This document shows, piece by piece, positions 34,957 through 43,565 of a stretch of DNA of 64,000 nt. The stretch covers positions 1-64,000 of the forward strand of contig CAZRCG010000002.1 of NCBI GenBank assembly GCA_964598565.1. The letters run 5' to 3'. The DNA is from CAZRCG01 sp964598565 (lineage in GTDB: Bacteria > Bdellovibrionota > UBA2394). Below the pieces are notes generated by a model that saw nothing but the letters and a program-made list of their open reading frames with translations, was not told where the DNA came from and searched no databases. Made by a program: the position numbers and the translations under genes. Numbering within the stretch: position 1 is the stretch's first letter; every line of letters starts with the position of its first letter.

Positions 34957-35667
34957 TCAGAAAGTTGACGACTTAGATCTTAACTCTCGATATCCAGCCC
35001 TTAAACGCTGCAATGAGGTGATATTTGAAAAGACAGCTACCAGAGTCACCGCGGCCATTTGCAACAGAGCAGGCGGCTCGAGGCCTTTCTCGACATACGG
35101 ATACGACAAAACCATCATATAACCTGAAAACGCAGACCCCAGACCCAAGTACAAAACTCGTTCGGGTCTCTGCATCGCGCCCCCTGCCGATTTCATGCCC
35201 AAACTCTCTGCCTTGGCTCGAATATAAGGCGTCGTGGTCGATCCTAAAATAGCCAGAAGAACGACTCCTAAAAACCAGTGCTCTCGATAGTAGTAGGCTA
35301 ATCCAAAAAAGACTGCCGCATCCATATAGCGATCTAAAATGGAATCTAAAAAACTGCCCTGCTGTGTAACCTGATTCGTCCGCCTCGCTACACGACCATC
35401 GAAAAAATCAAAGCATCCCGCGAAAATGACGATCCAACCTCCAAGAATGAGATGGCCGCCCGCTAGAAAAATAGCTCCCAGAATGGTGAGACCCAAACCC
35501 GTATACGACAAAGTATTTGGATGGATACGATGACGAACAAAAAATTCTTCGAGCGGATTCATGAACTCATAAATCCACCAGTCGATAATAGTTCGACTAA
35601 TAAGACGAGAGCCTTGAAGTCGGCCTCCGTCGACGAGCTCTCTATTAAGTTTCGAGCTCGCCTGCAA
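34957..35667 (-). CDS. CDP-alcohol phosphatidyltransferase, probable phosphatidylinositol(phosphate) synthase
   Basis: A 236-residue membrane enzyme. The family signature is present as FDFFDGRVARRTNQVTQQGS with the downstream FLDSILDRYMD (DG..AR..G..LDS..DR). Four to six helices follow, including LGLTILGAIFLAGGHLILGGW. It exchanges the CMP of CDP-diacylglycerol for an alcohol. The upstream overlapping gene makes inositol-3-phosphate, so the acceptor is likely inositol phosphate, as in actinobacteria. That substrate is inference. TTG start 35667 has GAGG 6 nt upstream and overlaps the ino1 3' end by 23 nt. Confidence 0.82.
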   Translation of the reverse strand: MQASSKLNRELVDGGRLQGSRLISRTIIDWWIYEFMNPLEEFFVRHRIHPNTLSYTGLGLTILGAIFLAGGHLILGGWIVIFAGCFDFFDGRVARRTNQVTQQGSFLDSILDRYMDAAVFFGLAYYYREHWFLGVVLLAILGSTTTPYIRAKAESLGMKSAGGAMQRPERVLYLGLGSAFSGYMMVLSYPYVEKGLEPPALLQMAAVTLVAVFSNITSLQRLRAGYRELRSKSSTF

Positions 35668-36757
35668 TGAACGCCTCTACATTAAGTTTGGCCACCGAGT
35701 CAGGCACCTGAACCAAAGGATGCTTCATCGTATACGATGAGATCGACTTCAAGGGGCCAGAAATTTTTCTATCTAAGGCCAACTTGATACAACGTATCGC
35801 ATCGATGGCCACCCCAGCTGAGTTGGGAGAATCTTCTACCGACAATCTCATCTCAAGATGAAGAGGCACGCCCGCAAATCCCTCGCCTTCCATTCTCAAA
35901 AAACACAGCTTGTTGTCGTTCAAAAACGGTACGTAGTCCGATGGTCCAATATGAATTTGGTCATCTGCTAAAGGTGTGGCCAACTGCGATTGTACCGCCT
36001 CCGTTTTCGAAATCTTCTTCGACTTCAAACGCTCATGGGCCAGCATATTTAAGAAGTCGGTATTTCCACCCGTATTCAGCTGATAGGTGCACTTCAACTT
36101 CACGCCTCGATCTTCGAACAGTTTCGTCAACACTCGGTGAACGATGGTGGCTCCCACCTGACTCTTGATATCGTCGCCCACAATAGGAACGCCGGCATCT
36201 TTAAAGCGCTGAGCCCACTCTTTGTCAGACGCTATAAATACAGGCATACAATTGACCATACCGACCTTCGCTTCAAGACAAGCTTCGGCATAAAAACGAA
36301 CAGCTTTCTCGCTGCCCACCGGCAGATAACATACCATCACGTCGGCCTTGGTATCTTTCAACAATTGAACAATATCGACCGGCTTGGCATCCGACACTCG
36401 AAAGGCTCGGTCTTCGGCATGATCAGCCATATGCGCCGCGACGCCGTCTAAGACCGTTCCCATTTGAACGGTTACACCCGTAGGAGCAATTTCATCTACG
36501 ATCTTGGTTGTGCAATTGGGTTTAGCGTAAATAGCTTTCTCTACGGGCTGACCCACCTTGCGCCGGTCTACATCAACGGCCGCCACCACTTTGATTGAGT
36601 CAGGCAGATAGCCGCCCAAATCAAAGTGCATCAAACCAATATGCTCTTTCTTCTCCGCCTCAGAAGCTCTCTTGTAGAATTCTAACCCCTGGACGAGAGA
36701 ACTGGCGCAGTTTCCTAGCCCGACAATTGCCAAACGAATTTCTTTGCTCTGACCCAT
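35645..36757 (-). CDS. ino1: Inositol-3-phosphate synthase
   Basis: A 370-residue NAD-dependent enzyme of the prokaryotic Ino1 type. RLAIVGLGNCASSLVQGL is the nucleotide loop, and DIKSQVGATIVHRVL, then QLNTGGNTDFLNM, and the NKLCFLRMEGEGF and YTMKHPL regions are family hallmarks. It makes myo-inositol-3-phosphate from glucose-6-phosphate. AAAGG upstream of the ATG fixes 36757. A TTGACA...TATTGA pair (18-bp spacing) upstream could be its promoter. Inositol lipids are rare in Gram-negative bacteria, so this operon is notable. Confidence 0.93.
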   Translation of the reverse strand: MGQSKEIRLAIVGLGNCASSLVQGLEFYKRASEAEKKEHIGLMHFDLGGYLPDSIKVVAAVDVDRRKVGQPVEKAIYAKPNCTTKIVDEIAPTGVTVQMGTVLDGVAAHMADHAEDRAFRVSDAKPVDIVQLLKDTKADVMVCYLPVGSEKAVRFYAEACLEAKVGMVNCMPVFIASDKEWAQRFKDAGVPIVGDDIKSQVGATIVHRVLTKLFEDRGVKLKCTYQLNTGGNTDFLNMLAHERLKSKKISKTEAVQSQLATPLADDQIHIGPSDYVPFLNDNKLCFLRMEGEGFAGVPLHLEMRLSVEDSPNSAGVAIDAIRCIKLALDRKISGPLKSISSYTMKHPLVQVPDSVAKLNVEAFIAGELET

Positions 36758-36885
36758 AAGCGACCTTTGTAGACAGAGGTCTTCTAAATTACAATCGATA
36801 AGGTAATTTTGCCATTTTGGTGCAAAGCGGGGCGAAGACGCCAAACCGGCCTCAATAGACCCAGGGGGGGTACTACTGTCAAGGC

Positions 36886-36922
36886 GGTCGGCTAATCATG
36901 GGGCCCTAATGATTAGCTGACC
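36886..36922. terminator. Strong hairpin downstream of the TolC-like gene
   Basis: GGTCGGCTAATCAT and ATGATTAGCTGACC form a 14-bp stem with one mismatch around GGGGCCCTA. It lies 14 nt after the TolC-like stop on the minus strand. No T run follows, so it may be an RNA-stabilising stem rather than a classic terminator. Confidence 0.45.
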
Positions 36923-36935
36923 CCTTAAAACGGCT

Positions 36936-38327
36936 TTAAAGGGCTTCTTTGACTTTGAGTCGATCAACCATCTCGGTGCCCGAAATTTGAGACAAATCGG
37001 TCAGCGCCATATTCAGGTTAAATGCAGACCGGAGCATATCAACTCGAGCCTTAAAATAAGCCGCAAATGACTCGAGGACCTCTTTGGTCTCGGCAGTACC
37101 CAAATTAAACTCCAAACCCGTTGACGTCAGCCAACTGCGAGCCGCCCGAAAGCCATCTTCGTTAACCCCAATAGCTGACATTGCCGAAAAGGCCTCTTCA
37201 AAAGCTCTTTCGGCTTCAAGCTTGGACTTCATCTTAAGTTGATCCCGCAAGGCATTCATTCGCTCTGCCTCAGCTTCAAGACCCTCCATTCGCTTCATCG
37301 TTCGAAAAATTCCCAGATTTTGCTTTAAGCCAAGCACGACGCCAAAACTAAAATTATTGAAGGAATCACTAAGATACGGATTATCCACATCGGTGCGACC
37401 GGGAGCCTTCGCGTAAGACACCTCGCCGCCCACAAAAAAAGTGGGCAATAACTCAGCTCGTGCGGCTTCATACTCAGCTCGTTTAATATCTGCTAATCTC
37501 GAAACCTGAATCAGCTCTGGCTTGGCCTCGAGCGCTGCTTTCACCACCGATTCCCTGGTCAAATCAGAAACTTTCTCTGCGACCAAACCGGCGGTATCTA
37601 AGGTCCAGTCGCCTTTCAGATTGGCTAAATCTTGCAGCGCCGATCGCGCTAGCCTTTGGCCTCTCTCGGCATCTAAAATTCGATTTCGTACATCGGCAAG
37701 AAAGACTTTGATCTTCAATCGATCAACCTCAGTGACGTTCTCAGCGTTCTTTACCAGCAACTCTTCTACCTTCTCGGCCGCATCGGTCAGTCGTTTCTCG
37801 ACATCCCTCAAAATATCGAGTGACTCGCTCGCAAACAGAAGCGTGTAGTATGCCTTCTTTACTAGGCTTCGAATTTCAACTTTCTTTTTCTGAGTCTCTG
37901 CTTCGGCCAATTCCTTTCCGAAGGAAGCCATTTTCTCAAGGCTAGAAATTTTACCGAAGGTGAACAGAGGCTGAACTACCTTCACTTCAGCTTGAACAAA
38001 AGGTCCTAGCTTTGACCAAGAAAATCCTTCATTACTATTCAAATCTCTCGATGTGTATTCATTCACATTGTCCGGGTTCACCGTGGCATCGGGAACCACA
38101 CCGCCGATGACTTGAAGATCAAAGTGCGGCACAAACTTTCCCACCTTCACCTCACTGAGTCGTGCCTGAGCCATTTGCTGCAGCGCAGCATACTCCCTGC
38201 TAAAGATATCCTGCCTTTCGGCCTGCAACATGAGGTCTTTTAAATTGACCTGTGCGGCATGAATGCCCGACACAAGGCTAAACCCAAGAAAAAATGCAGA
38301 GATAGGACGAGTATTTAAAATTTTCAT
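36936..38327 (-). CDS. TolC-family outer-membrane efflux protein
   Basis: About 463 residues. A signal peptide (residues 1-24) precedes two outer-membrane efflux protein repeats. Long amphipathic helices, including VKKAYYTLLFASESLDILRD and RALEDAERGQRLARSALQDL-like stretches, alternate with short beta segments (FFVGGEVSYAKAP, SFNNFSFGVVLGLKQNLGI). This matches TolC-type channels that pair with inner-membrane exporters. No transporter partner is adjacent. The C-terminus lacks a BAM-type aromatic signature, as usual for TolC. AGGG upstream fixes the start. Confidence 0.85.
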   Translation of the reverse strand: MKILNTRPISAFFLGFSLVSGIHAAQVNLKDLMLQAERQDIFSREYAALQQMAQARLSEVKVGKFVPHFDLQVIGGVVPDATVNPDNVNEYTSRDLNSNEGFSWSKLGPFVQAEVKVVQPLFTFGKISSLEKMASFGKELAEAETQKKKVEIRSLVKKAYYTLLFASESLDILRDVEKRLTDAAEKVEELLVKNAENVTEVDRLKIKVFLADVRNRILDAERGQRLARSALQDLANLKGDWTLDTAGLVAEKVSDLTRESVVKAALEAKPELIQVSRLADIKRAEYEAARAELLPTFFVGGEVSYAKAPGRTDVDNPYLSDSFNNFSFGVVLGLKQNLGIFRTMKRMEGLEAEAERMNALRDQLKMKSKLEAERAFEEAFSAMSAIGVNEDGFRAARSWLTSTGLEFNLGTAETKEVLESFAAYFKARVDMLRSAFNLNMALTDLSQISGTEMVDRLKVKEAL

Positions 38328-38493
38328 GATCCCTGCCCACAAGACTAACCTTTTGACCTTATAGCCTCAATTCCATAAAATGATTTATTCAACCTCGGGG
38401 GAGTGTTCATTTGTCTTGGTATCAGATTAAAATGAAGTGGGAATGGATGCCCGGCATCGCGGCTAGGATGCCTAAACGTGGGAAGAGGGGCTA

Positions 38494-39828
38494 ATGTTCA
38501 ATTTTTTTCCCGGCAAAAAGGATGGGGGCCTTAAAACTCCCACATCTGCTGATTACCACCACTACGACGCGAATACGGGTCTCTATACCTTTTCTCATTA
38601 CATGCCCGAGCTGCAGAAGATTCTTACACAGCAGCGCGCTCTGGGCTTGATCTATATCGACGCCTCAGAGCTATCAAAAATCGAAGCCGACTATGGGCAC
38701 TCGGTTTACAACCAAATATTAAAGGATGTGATTCATTCCATTCAGTCGCTTCGCGGTCATCTCATTCGAGAGGACGATATCTTGGCCGCGCGCCATCCAC
38801 AAGACGAACTCTTTTTGATCTTTCTTTCAGGACAGCGACCTGAGTACACCAGTTTTTTGAAGATGGACAATCTACAACAAGTGATTGAGCGTTTTGTTCA
38901 CTCACTCAATGCGCGCGTATTTCAAATTACCTATCCCTATACCAAGCGTATTTTGAAAGCCGATATCGGCTACGCCTATACAATGTCCAATCCATTGCTT
39001 TCTACCGAACGCATGGTCTACCGACTTATTGAACGAGCGCGTGGTGTCGCCAATTTTAATGGTCAGCGCTTTCTCTACCAGATTGGTGAGGCTCTCAAAG
39101 AAATTATCATGGAAGAGAGCATCGACACCCTCTACCAACCCATTGTGGATCTGACCGATGGTAAGATTTTTGCCTATGAGGCCCTAAGTCGTGGCCCGAA
39201 GGGAAGCGCCATGGAAAGTCCGCTCGTTCTGTTTAGCGTCGCAGAGACAGCCCAAATGAGTTTCGAACTCGATCGACTCTGTCGTAAAAAGGCTATTGTG
39301 AATGCCAAGGGCATGGCCCCAGGTCAAAAACTGTTTATCAATACATTTCCAACGACGCTTCATGATCCAGAATTCAAGGGTGAGTATCTACACAAGTTGC
39401 TAGAGCAGTCGAAGTTCGTAGGCACAAATATTGTCTTTGAAATCACAGAGCGATTTGCCATTGAGAACTATGCCCTCTTCCAACAAGAGCAGTCGTACTA
39501 CTCAGGATTAGGCTTTGATCTTGCCGTCGATGATATCGGCACCGGCTATGGAAGCTTAGAGGCTATTGCCAACTTGAAACCGCAATTTGTGAAAGTAGAT
39601 ATTTCTATCATTAGAGGTATCCACGACAATCCGGTAAAGCGAGAACTTCTGAAAGCCATTCGCGATATCGGTAAAAAGGTAAATGCTAAAGTCGTGGCTG
39701 AAGGCATCGAAGTGCAAGAAGAGCTAAATGTCGTTCGAGAGCTCGGCATCGATTTCGGACAAGGTTTTCTGCTCGCTAAGCCCCAGGCGAAGCTGCGTGA
39801 GCCTGATACGTTGATCAAACTCGGTTAA
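38494..39828 (+). CDS. EAL-domain protein with degenerate GGDEF domain
   Basis: A 444-residue protein. Residues 25-200 follow a GGDEF fold, but the active-site motif is HPQDELF instead of GGDEF, so no cyclase activity is expected. The EAL domain (about 215-440) has YEALSRGP in place of EALLR, then LFINTFPTTL, IVFEITER, VDDIGTGYGSL and VVAEGIE, keeping the Glu and Asp metal ligands. It could hydrolyse c-di-GMP or bind it. No signal or sensor domain is present. GAGGGG lies 3 nt before the ATG. Its stop codon lies within a 46-bp palindrome. Confidence 0.88.
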   Translation: MFNFFPGKKDGGLKTPTSADYHHYDANTGLYTFSHYMPELQKILTQQRALGLIYIDASELSKIEADYGHSVYNQILKDVIHSIQSLRGHLIREDDILAARHPQDELFLIFLSGQRPEYTSFLKMDNLQQVIERFVHSLNARVFQITYPYTKRILKADIGYAYTMSNPLLSTERMVYRLIERARGVANFNGQRFLYQIGEALKEIIMEESIDTLYQPIVDLTDGKIFAYEALSRGPKGSAMESPLVLFSVAETAQMSFELDRLCRKKAIVNAKGMAPGQKLFINTFPTTLHDPEFKGEYLHKLLEQSKFVGTNIVFEITERFAIENYALFQQEQSYYSGLGFDLAVDDIGTGYGSLEAIANLKPQFVKVDISIIRGIHDNPVKRELLKAIRDIGKKVNAKVVAEGIEVQEELNVVRELGIDFGQGFLLAKPQAKLREPDTLIKLG

Positions 39829-39870
39829 CCCGGACAAATCATAAAAAATTTTATGATTTGTCCGGGTTAA
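39825..39870. repeat. 46-bp near-perfect palindrome at the EAL-gene stop
   Basis: TTAACCCGGACAAATCATAA with following AA pairs with its exact complement over 22 bp around a central AA. The left arm includes the TAA stop of the EAL gene. It sits between convergent genes. It lacks a T run, so it may act as an RNA 3' stability element or bidirectional termination barrier. Confidence 0.7.
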
Positions 39871-39940
39871 AGCCGTGCCATCCTCTTTTATTTTCAAACG
39901 GGCCTACCCCTGTCGAGCCGATTGTAGGCCTTTATAGTTT

Positions 39941-41698
39941 CTAAAAGGTTTCGACTAAATTTCCGTGCGACTGCAAGTCAAGGCTAAATTCAGAGTTCGA
40001 CGGCGGTAACAAATCTTCATCAAGCAACGCAAAAAGCTGATGTAATTCGAGACTCACTTCGCCGGCTACAGAAAGATCACTCAAAATACTTTCTTTCAAC
40101 TGAAAGTAGAATCCGTCGTCTTGCCTCAAATCGTAGATGGAAGTCTGTAAAATTTGAGCGGCCCGATGCCGCACTTCCGGCGCCTCGTCCATCAAGGCTT
40201 GACGTAAAGGCTTGCGATACACGTACTGCGCTTTCAAAAACTCTGTAAGCCCCAGCCGCACATAAACCCGAGGATCTCTCATCGCCATAGTTTCAGTAAT
40301 TTTATCGACCACTTGGGCTTGCGTTGACTCTGACACGCAGGCTCTATTAAGCGCCTTCGCTACCCCGTTCCACACCACGGCCGCTAGCTGAGGTGTCTCT
40401 ATTTCTAAGGAGGAATCTATAAGACTGGGATATGAGGCAATCCCAGTCCAAGTCTCTGAGTCACAGGCCGCTAGAGACTCCGCTGTCACCAAAATAGAAA
40501 TGACCCTTTGCGGTGTCGTAGCCCCTAATGATTGCTGAATGGCGTTTCGAAATTTATCACTCTTTCCAGCCAATTCTTTGAGCGTCGAAATCCATCCCAT
40601 CCTCACTGCTTCGTGAGAGATTAGAAAGTCGTGATAAGCTCGATTGACTGAATCCTGAACAGACGTATCAATACCCACAACAGACACATTCCAACCGTCG
40701 ATGAGAGACTGTGCCATATGTTCTGCGTGGGTTAGACGCCAGGCAGAATCTTCGGGTCGTTCGACAAGATTAAACCATCCCACAAAGAGAGTCGTTTGTG
40801 ACTCTCGAGGTAGCCGATTAAAAGTATCCATCACCAATTGCTTCATCTCATTCGAATCGAATGACGCCTCATTGGCCAGCATGATCGCGTTGACCAAGCC
40901 CTCTGACGAACGACTTTGCTCTAATACACGTCGAACTGTTTGCCGAACTAGGTCGTCTTTAAGCCATGCTCCACGATGTAATTCATTCTGTGGAGTGGCC
41001 AAGGTGATGACTACTAAGACGTCGGACACTTTTCTGTCAGTCATTACTATCGACAGAAACCGACGCCCCTCTTGGGTGGGAGCCGCCGCAAATAAATGAT
41101 TAAGTGAGACAGGTGCAGTCTCATATTTCTTTTCTAGAGATCGCACTAAATAGTCAGCACCCCCCGAGCAGAAAAATGCCAGCCGCTTCGTCATGGCTCG
41201 AAAGCTTTGCTTATGATCGAAAACAGATTCTGTCGGGCTGCGAAGCTCATCAAAAAGCCGACAACCCAAACTCGCCGATGCGCTGTGAATCAACACTACC
41301 GACTTTTCGGAAAAACCCATTAAGCGACCCCCACTGTGGATCGAGCGATAAAGCAATTCGCGCATCAAGGGCCATCCGTCTTCGTGAAACAAGGGTAATC
41401 CGAGCGCAACAAAATATTGAAAGAGATCCGACAACTCGTGAGCCTGGCTAAACTCCTGCATGGCACCCAACAAGTGCTGTCCATAGCGTTCTTTCATCCT
41501 CACGAACTGCATCGCCATTTCTTTCATTTCAATCTCGGACGAATAGTGATCACCCACAAAAGTGTGGGGCAACCAGTGCAGAGTGGAAAGTTCTTCATGA
41601 GCGAGAGCCACTTCACGCTCATGAGCTTCCCGGACGAAATTACCCAAAGACGACGACAACCAGAGACTCGCGACGAGCCCCAAACTGAAACTAAACAT
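39941..41698 (-). CDS. Secreted alpha-helical repeat protein, HEAT-like, unknown function
   Basis: A 585-residue protein with a signal peptide (MFSFSLGLVASLWLSSSLG). GGGAG upstream of the ATG fixes 41698. The mature part is mostly helical; a C-terminal motif APEVRHRAAQILQTS resembles a HEAT repeat, and similar helix pairs occur throughout. No catalytic motif was seen. It lies convergent with the EAL gene and 114 bp from arginase. A role as a periplasmic scaffold is a guess. Confidence 0.7.
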   Translation of the reverse strand: MFSFSLGLVASLWLSSSLGNFVREAHEREVALAHEELSTLHWLPHTFVGDHYSSEIEMKEMAMQFVRMKERYGQHLLGAMQEFSQAHELSDLFQYFVALGLPLFHEDGWPLMRELLYRSIHSGGRLMGFSEKSVVLIHSASASLGCRLFDELRSPTESVFDHKQSFRAMTKRLAFFCSGGADYLVRSLEKKYETAPVSLNHLFAAAPTQEGRRFLSIVMTDRKVSDVLVVITLATPQNELHRGAWLKDDLVRQTVRRVLEQSRSSEGLVNAIMLANEASFDSNEMKQLVMDTFNRLPRESQTTLFVGWFNLVERPEDSAWRLTHAEHMAQSLIDGWNVSVVGIDTSVQDSVNRAYHDFLISHEAVRMGWISTLKELAGKSDKFRNAIQQSLGATTPQRVISILVTAESLAACDSETWTGIASYPSLIDSSLEIETPQLAAVVWNGVAKALNRACVSESTQAQVVDKITETMAMRDPRVYVRLGLTEFLKAQYVYRKPLRQALMDEAPEVRHRAAQILQTSIYDLRQDDGFYFQLKESILSDLSVAGEVSLELHQLFALLDEDLLPPSNSEFSLDLQSHGNLVETF

Positions 41699-41811
41699 GT
41701 TTTGATCTCCCTTAAAAACCCAAAGAGAGCCTATCAGAAACTCAAATGAAATCAATGGGAGTAAAAACGAAGGTCGTGGACGTAGAGTCGAGACGGCCCA
41801 ATAAAAACTGC

Positions 41812-42735
41812 TTACAAAATCCGTAGGCCAAATGCACTCTGAATCAGCTCGAGAGCAAGCTCTGCTGTTTGATTCTCCGAGTCTAAAACCGGATTGATTT
41901 CAGTTACTTCTAAAGACGTCATGAGTCCAGTATCGGCAATCATCTCCATTGCCAAATGACTTTCGCGATAGGAACCCCCTCCGCGAACGGGGGTTCCGAC
42001 TCCTGGCGCATGGGTGGGGTCAATCCAATCCATATCACACGAAACATGTATGCCAGCTGTTTCATCGGCCGCAATTCTTAAGGCGTCCTGCATCACGGCC
42101 TTCATCCCGCGCTCATCGATATCGCGCATCGTAAAACAACGAAGCCCAAGTTTCGCGATGGTCTGACGCTCGCCGGCATCGACATCTCGAAGCCCAATCA
42201 TCGCCACTTTGGTAAAATCCAGTACGGGCTGCACAGGAGACACTGATAACAAAGTTGCATCCCCAAGGCCCAAGAGATGCGCCACAGGCATACCGTGCAC
42301 ATTACCTGAGGGACTCGTCTCAGGAGTGTTGATATCGGCATGGGCATCAAACCATATCATGCCGAGCTTTTGCTTTCGCTTTCGAAAATACTGAGCCACT
42401 CCGGTAACCGAGCCGAGACTCAACGAATGGTCGCCGCCCAAGACGAGCGGCAGCGTATTCTCCTCTAAGGCTTGCTCGACCCACTGGGCGAGCTCTTTCA
42501 AAATGCGAGCGATCTCAGCTCCAAATTTTACCGAGCTTTGTCCCTCGGACAAAGACTCGCGACCCTGAACCTGCAAATTACCTCGGTCGACGACATTGTA
42601 ACCTAATCGTTGTAGCTTCGCTTCGAGCTGAGCGATACGGACAGCCGAGGGGCCCATATCGACTCCCCGTCGACTTGCCCCTAGATCCATTGGAACCCCA
42701 ATAACACTTACGGTCTTTACTCGTGATCGAATCAT
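41812..42735 (-). CDS. rocF: Arginase (ureohydrolase family)
   Basis: A 307-residue ureohydrolase. The manganese-binding motifs are intact: GGDHSLSLG, WFDAHADINTPETSPSGNVHG and SCDMDWIDPTHAPGVGTPVRGG, then SLEVTEINPVLD. The motif order and the DxDxHDP-like element point to arginase rather than agmatinase, but the Trp in DMDWIDP is unusual. It makes ornithine and urea from arginine. No ribosome-binding site; a TAAGAT lies 6 nt before the ATG. It stands next to a Nudix gene. Confidence 0.9.
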   Translation of the reverse strand: MIRSRVKTVSVIGVPMDLGASRRGVDMGPSAVRIAQLEAKLQRLGYNVVDRGNLQVQGRESLSEGQSSVKFGAEIARILKELAQWVEQALEENTLPLVLGGDHSLSLGSVTGVAQYFRKRKQKLGMIWFDAHADINTPETSPSGNVHGMPVAHLLGLGDATLLSVSPVQPVLDFTKVAMIGLRDVDAGERQTIAKLGLRCFTMRDIDERGMKAVMQDALRIAADETAGIHVSCDMDWIDPTHAPGVGTPVRGGGSYRESHLAMEMIADTGLMTSLEVTEINPVLDSENQTAELALELIQSAFGLRIL

Positions 42736-42741
42736 GGGACC

Positions 42742-42747
42742 ATCTTA
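42742..42747 (-). promoter_or_regulatory. Candidate -10 element (TAAGAT), 6 nt before the arginase ATG
   Basis: On the minus strand TAAGAT, then GGTCCC, then ATG. No Shine-Dalgarno, so a leaderless arginase transcript is likely. Confidence 0.4.
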
Positions 42748-42814
42748 GAAAGTTCGTCTAGAAGCGCAAGCGTCGATCGCTCGCTCCCCAGCTTAAAGGC
42801 CAATCGAGCAAACT

Positions 42815-43213
42815 TTAAAAATTTATAAGGGCTTGTACGACTCTTTCATTGGCTTCGAGAACCTTTAGCTGCAATAATTCACTCTTTTTGAACCAGCGAA
42901 GTTCTGAATGCGAGGGATCCGTGGGTACGCCCAAAGTTTTTGACTTGAATGGCACCACAAAAAATTCCAAGTCAATGCGTTTTTCCGGAGGATAAATCCA
43001 CCAAAAACTGAGAAAGGGTTCAAACGTATTTACCTTAACACCCAGCTCTTCAAACATTTCACGTCGCAGTGCCTGCTCTAGGGTTTCGCCCAACTCTACT
43101 TTACCACCAGGAAACTCCCAAAGATCTGGGGCTACAGGGTCATCGCTGAGTCGTCTGCCCATGAGAATTTCATCTTGAAATCGAGGGATCCCTGCAACTA
43201 CCAAAAGACTCAT
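42815..43213 (-). CDS. MutT-like Nudix hydrolase
   Basis: A 132-residue protein with a full Nudix box: GGKVELGETLEQALRREMFE and the following ELG. The N-terminal SLLVVAGIPRFQDEILMGRR and the PDLWEFPGGK lead-in are typical of MutT-type 8-oxo-dGTP diphosphatases. It would clean the nucleotide pool or hydrolyse another nucleotide. The ATG at 43213 is a conservative start; the frame extends to 43252. It is 16 nt after a small gene. Confidence 0.88.
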   Translation of the reverse strand: MSLLVVAGIPRFQDEILMGRRLSDDPVAPDLWEFPGGKVELGETLEQALRREMFEELGVKVNTFEPFLSFWWIYPPEKRIDLEFFVVPFKSKTLGVPTDPSHSELRWFKKSELLQLKVLEANERVVQALINF

Positions 43214-43229
43214 GAAGTCACAGATAGCG

Positions 43230-43490
43230 TTAGCTCTCGTGCGTGAAAACAAAAAAATCGCCTTCGGAGCTCACCTTAATTCCCGAGTTCCAGCCGGGGC
43301 TCTCTAAAAGACGGAGCGGCTTAGAAAAATCATAGAAAATACCCATCGAATATTGGGTAAAAATATCTTGATGCCGCTCAAACTCTGAATTTTCTTTCCA
43401 CACAGCAACCTGAACTTGTCCAGAGTCCGAAAGAATCCCACCTCGATTTTGTCTCGAGGTTTTGGCAGATTGATTGAGCTGTCGATTCAA
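43230..43490 (-). CDS. Small protein of unknown function upstream of the Nudix gene
   Basis: About 86 residues from a TTG at 43490 with GGAG 5 nt upstream (another TTG at 43502 is possible). The sequence (VQVAVWKENSEFERHQDI, GIFYDFSKPLRLLESPG) looks like a normal globular protein without signal or membrane segments. It is probably translated with the Nudix gene. I do not recognise it. Confidence 0.5.
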   Translation of the reverse strand: MNRQLNQSAKTSRQNRGGILSDSGQVQVAVWKENSEFERHQDIFTQYSMGIFYDFSKPLRLLESPGWNSGIKVSSEGDFFVFTHES

Positions 43491-43565
43491 AGTTTTCTCC
43501 AATCTTGTGAGCGTTTCTTTTAGTCTATACTACCAAAATAGGTCCTAATAGAAAAAAGGCAAGGC

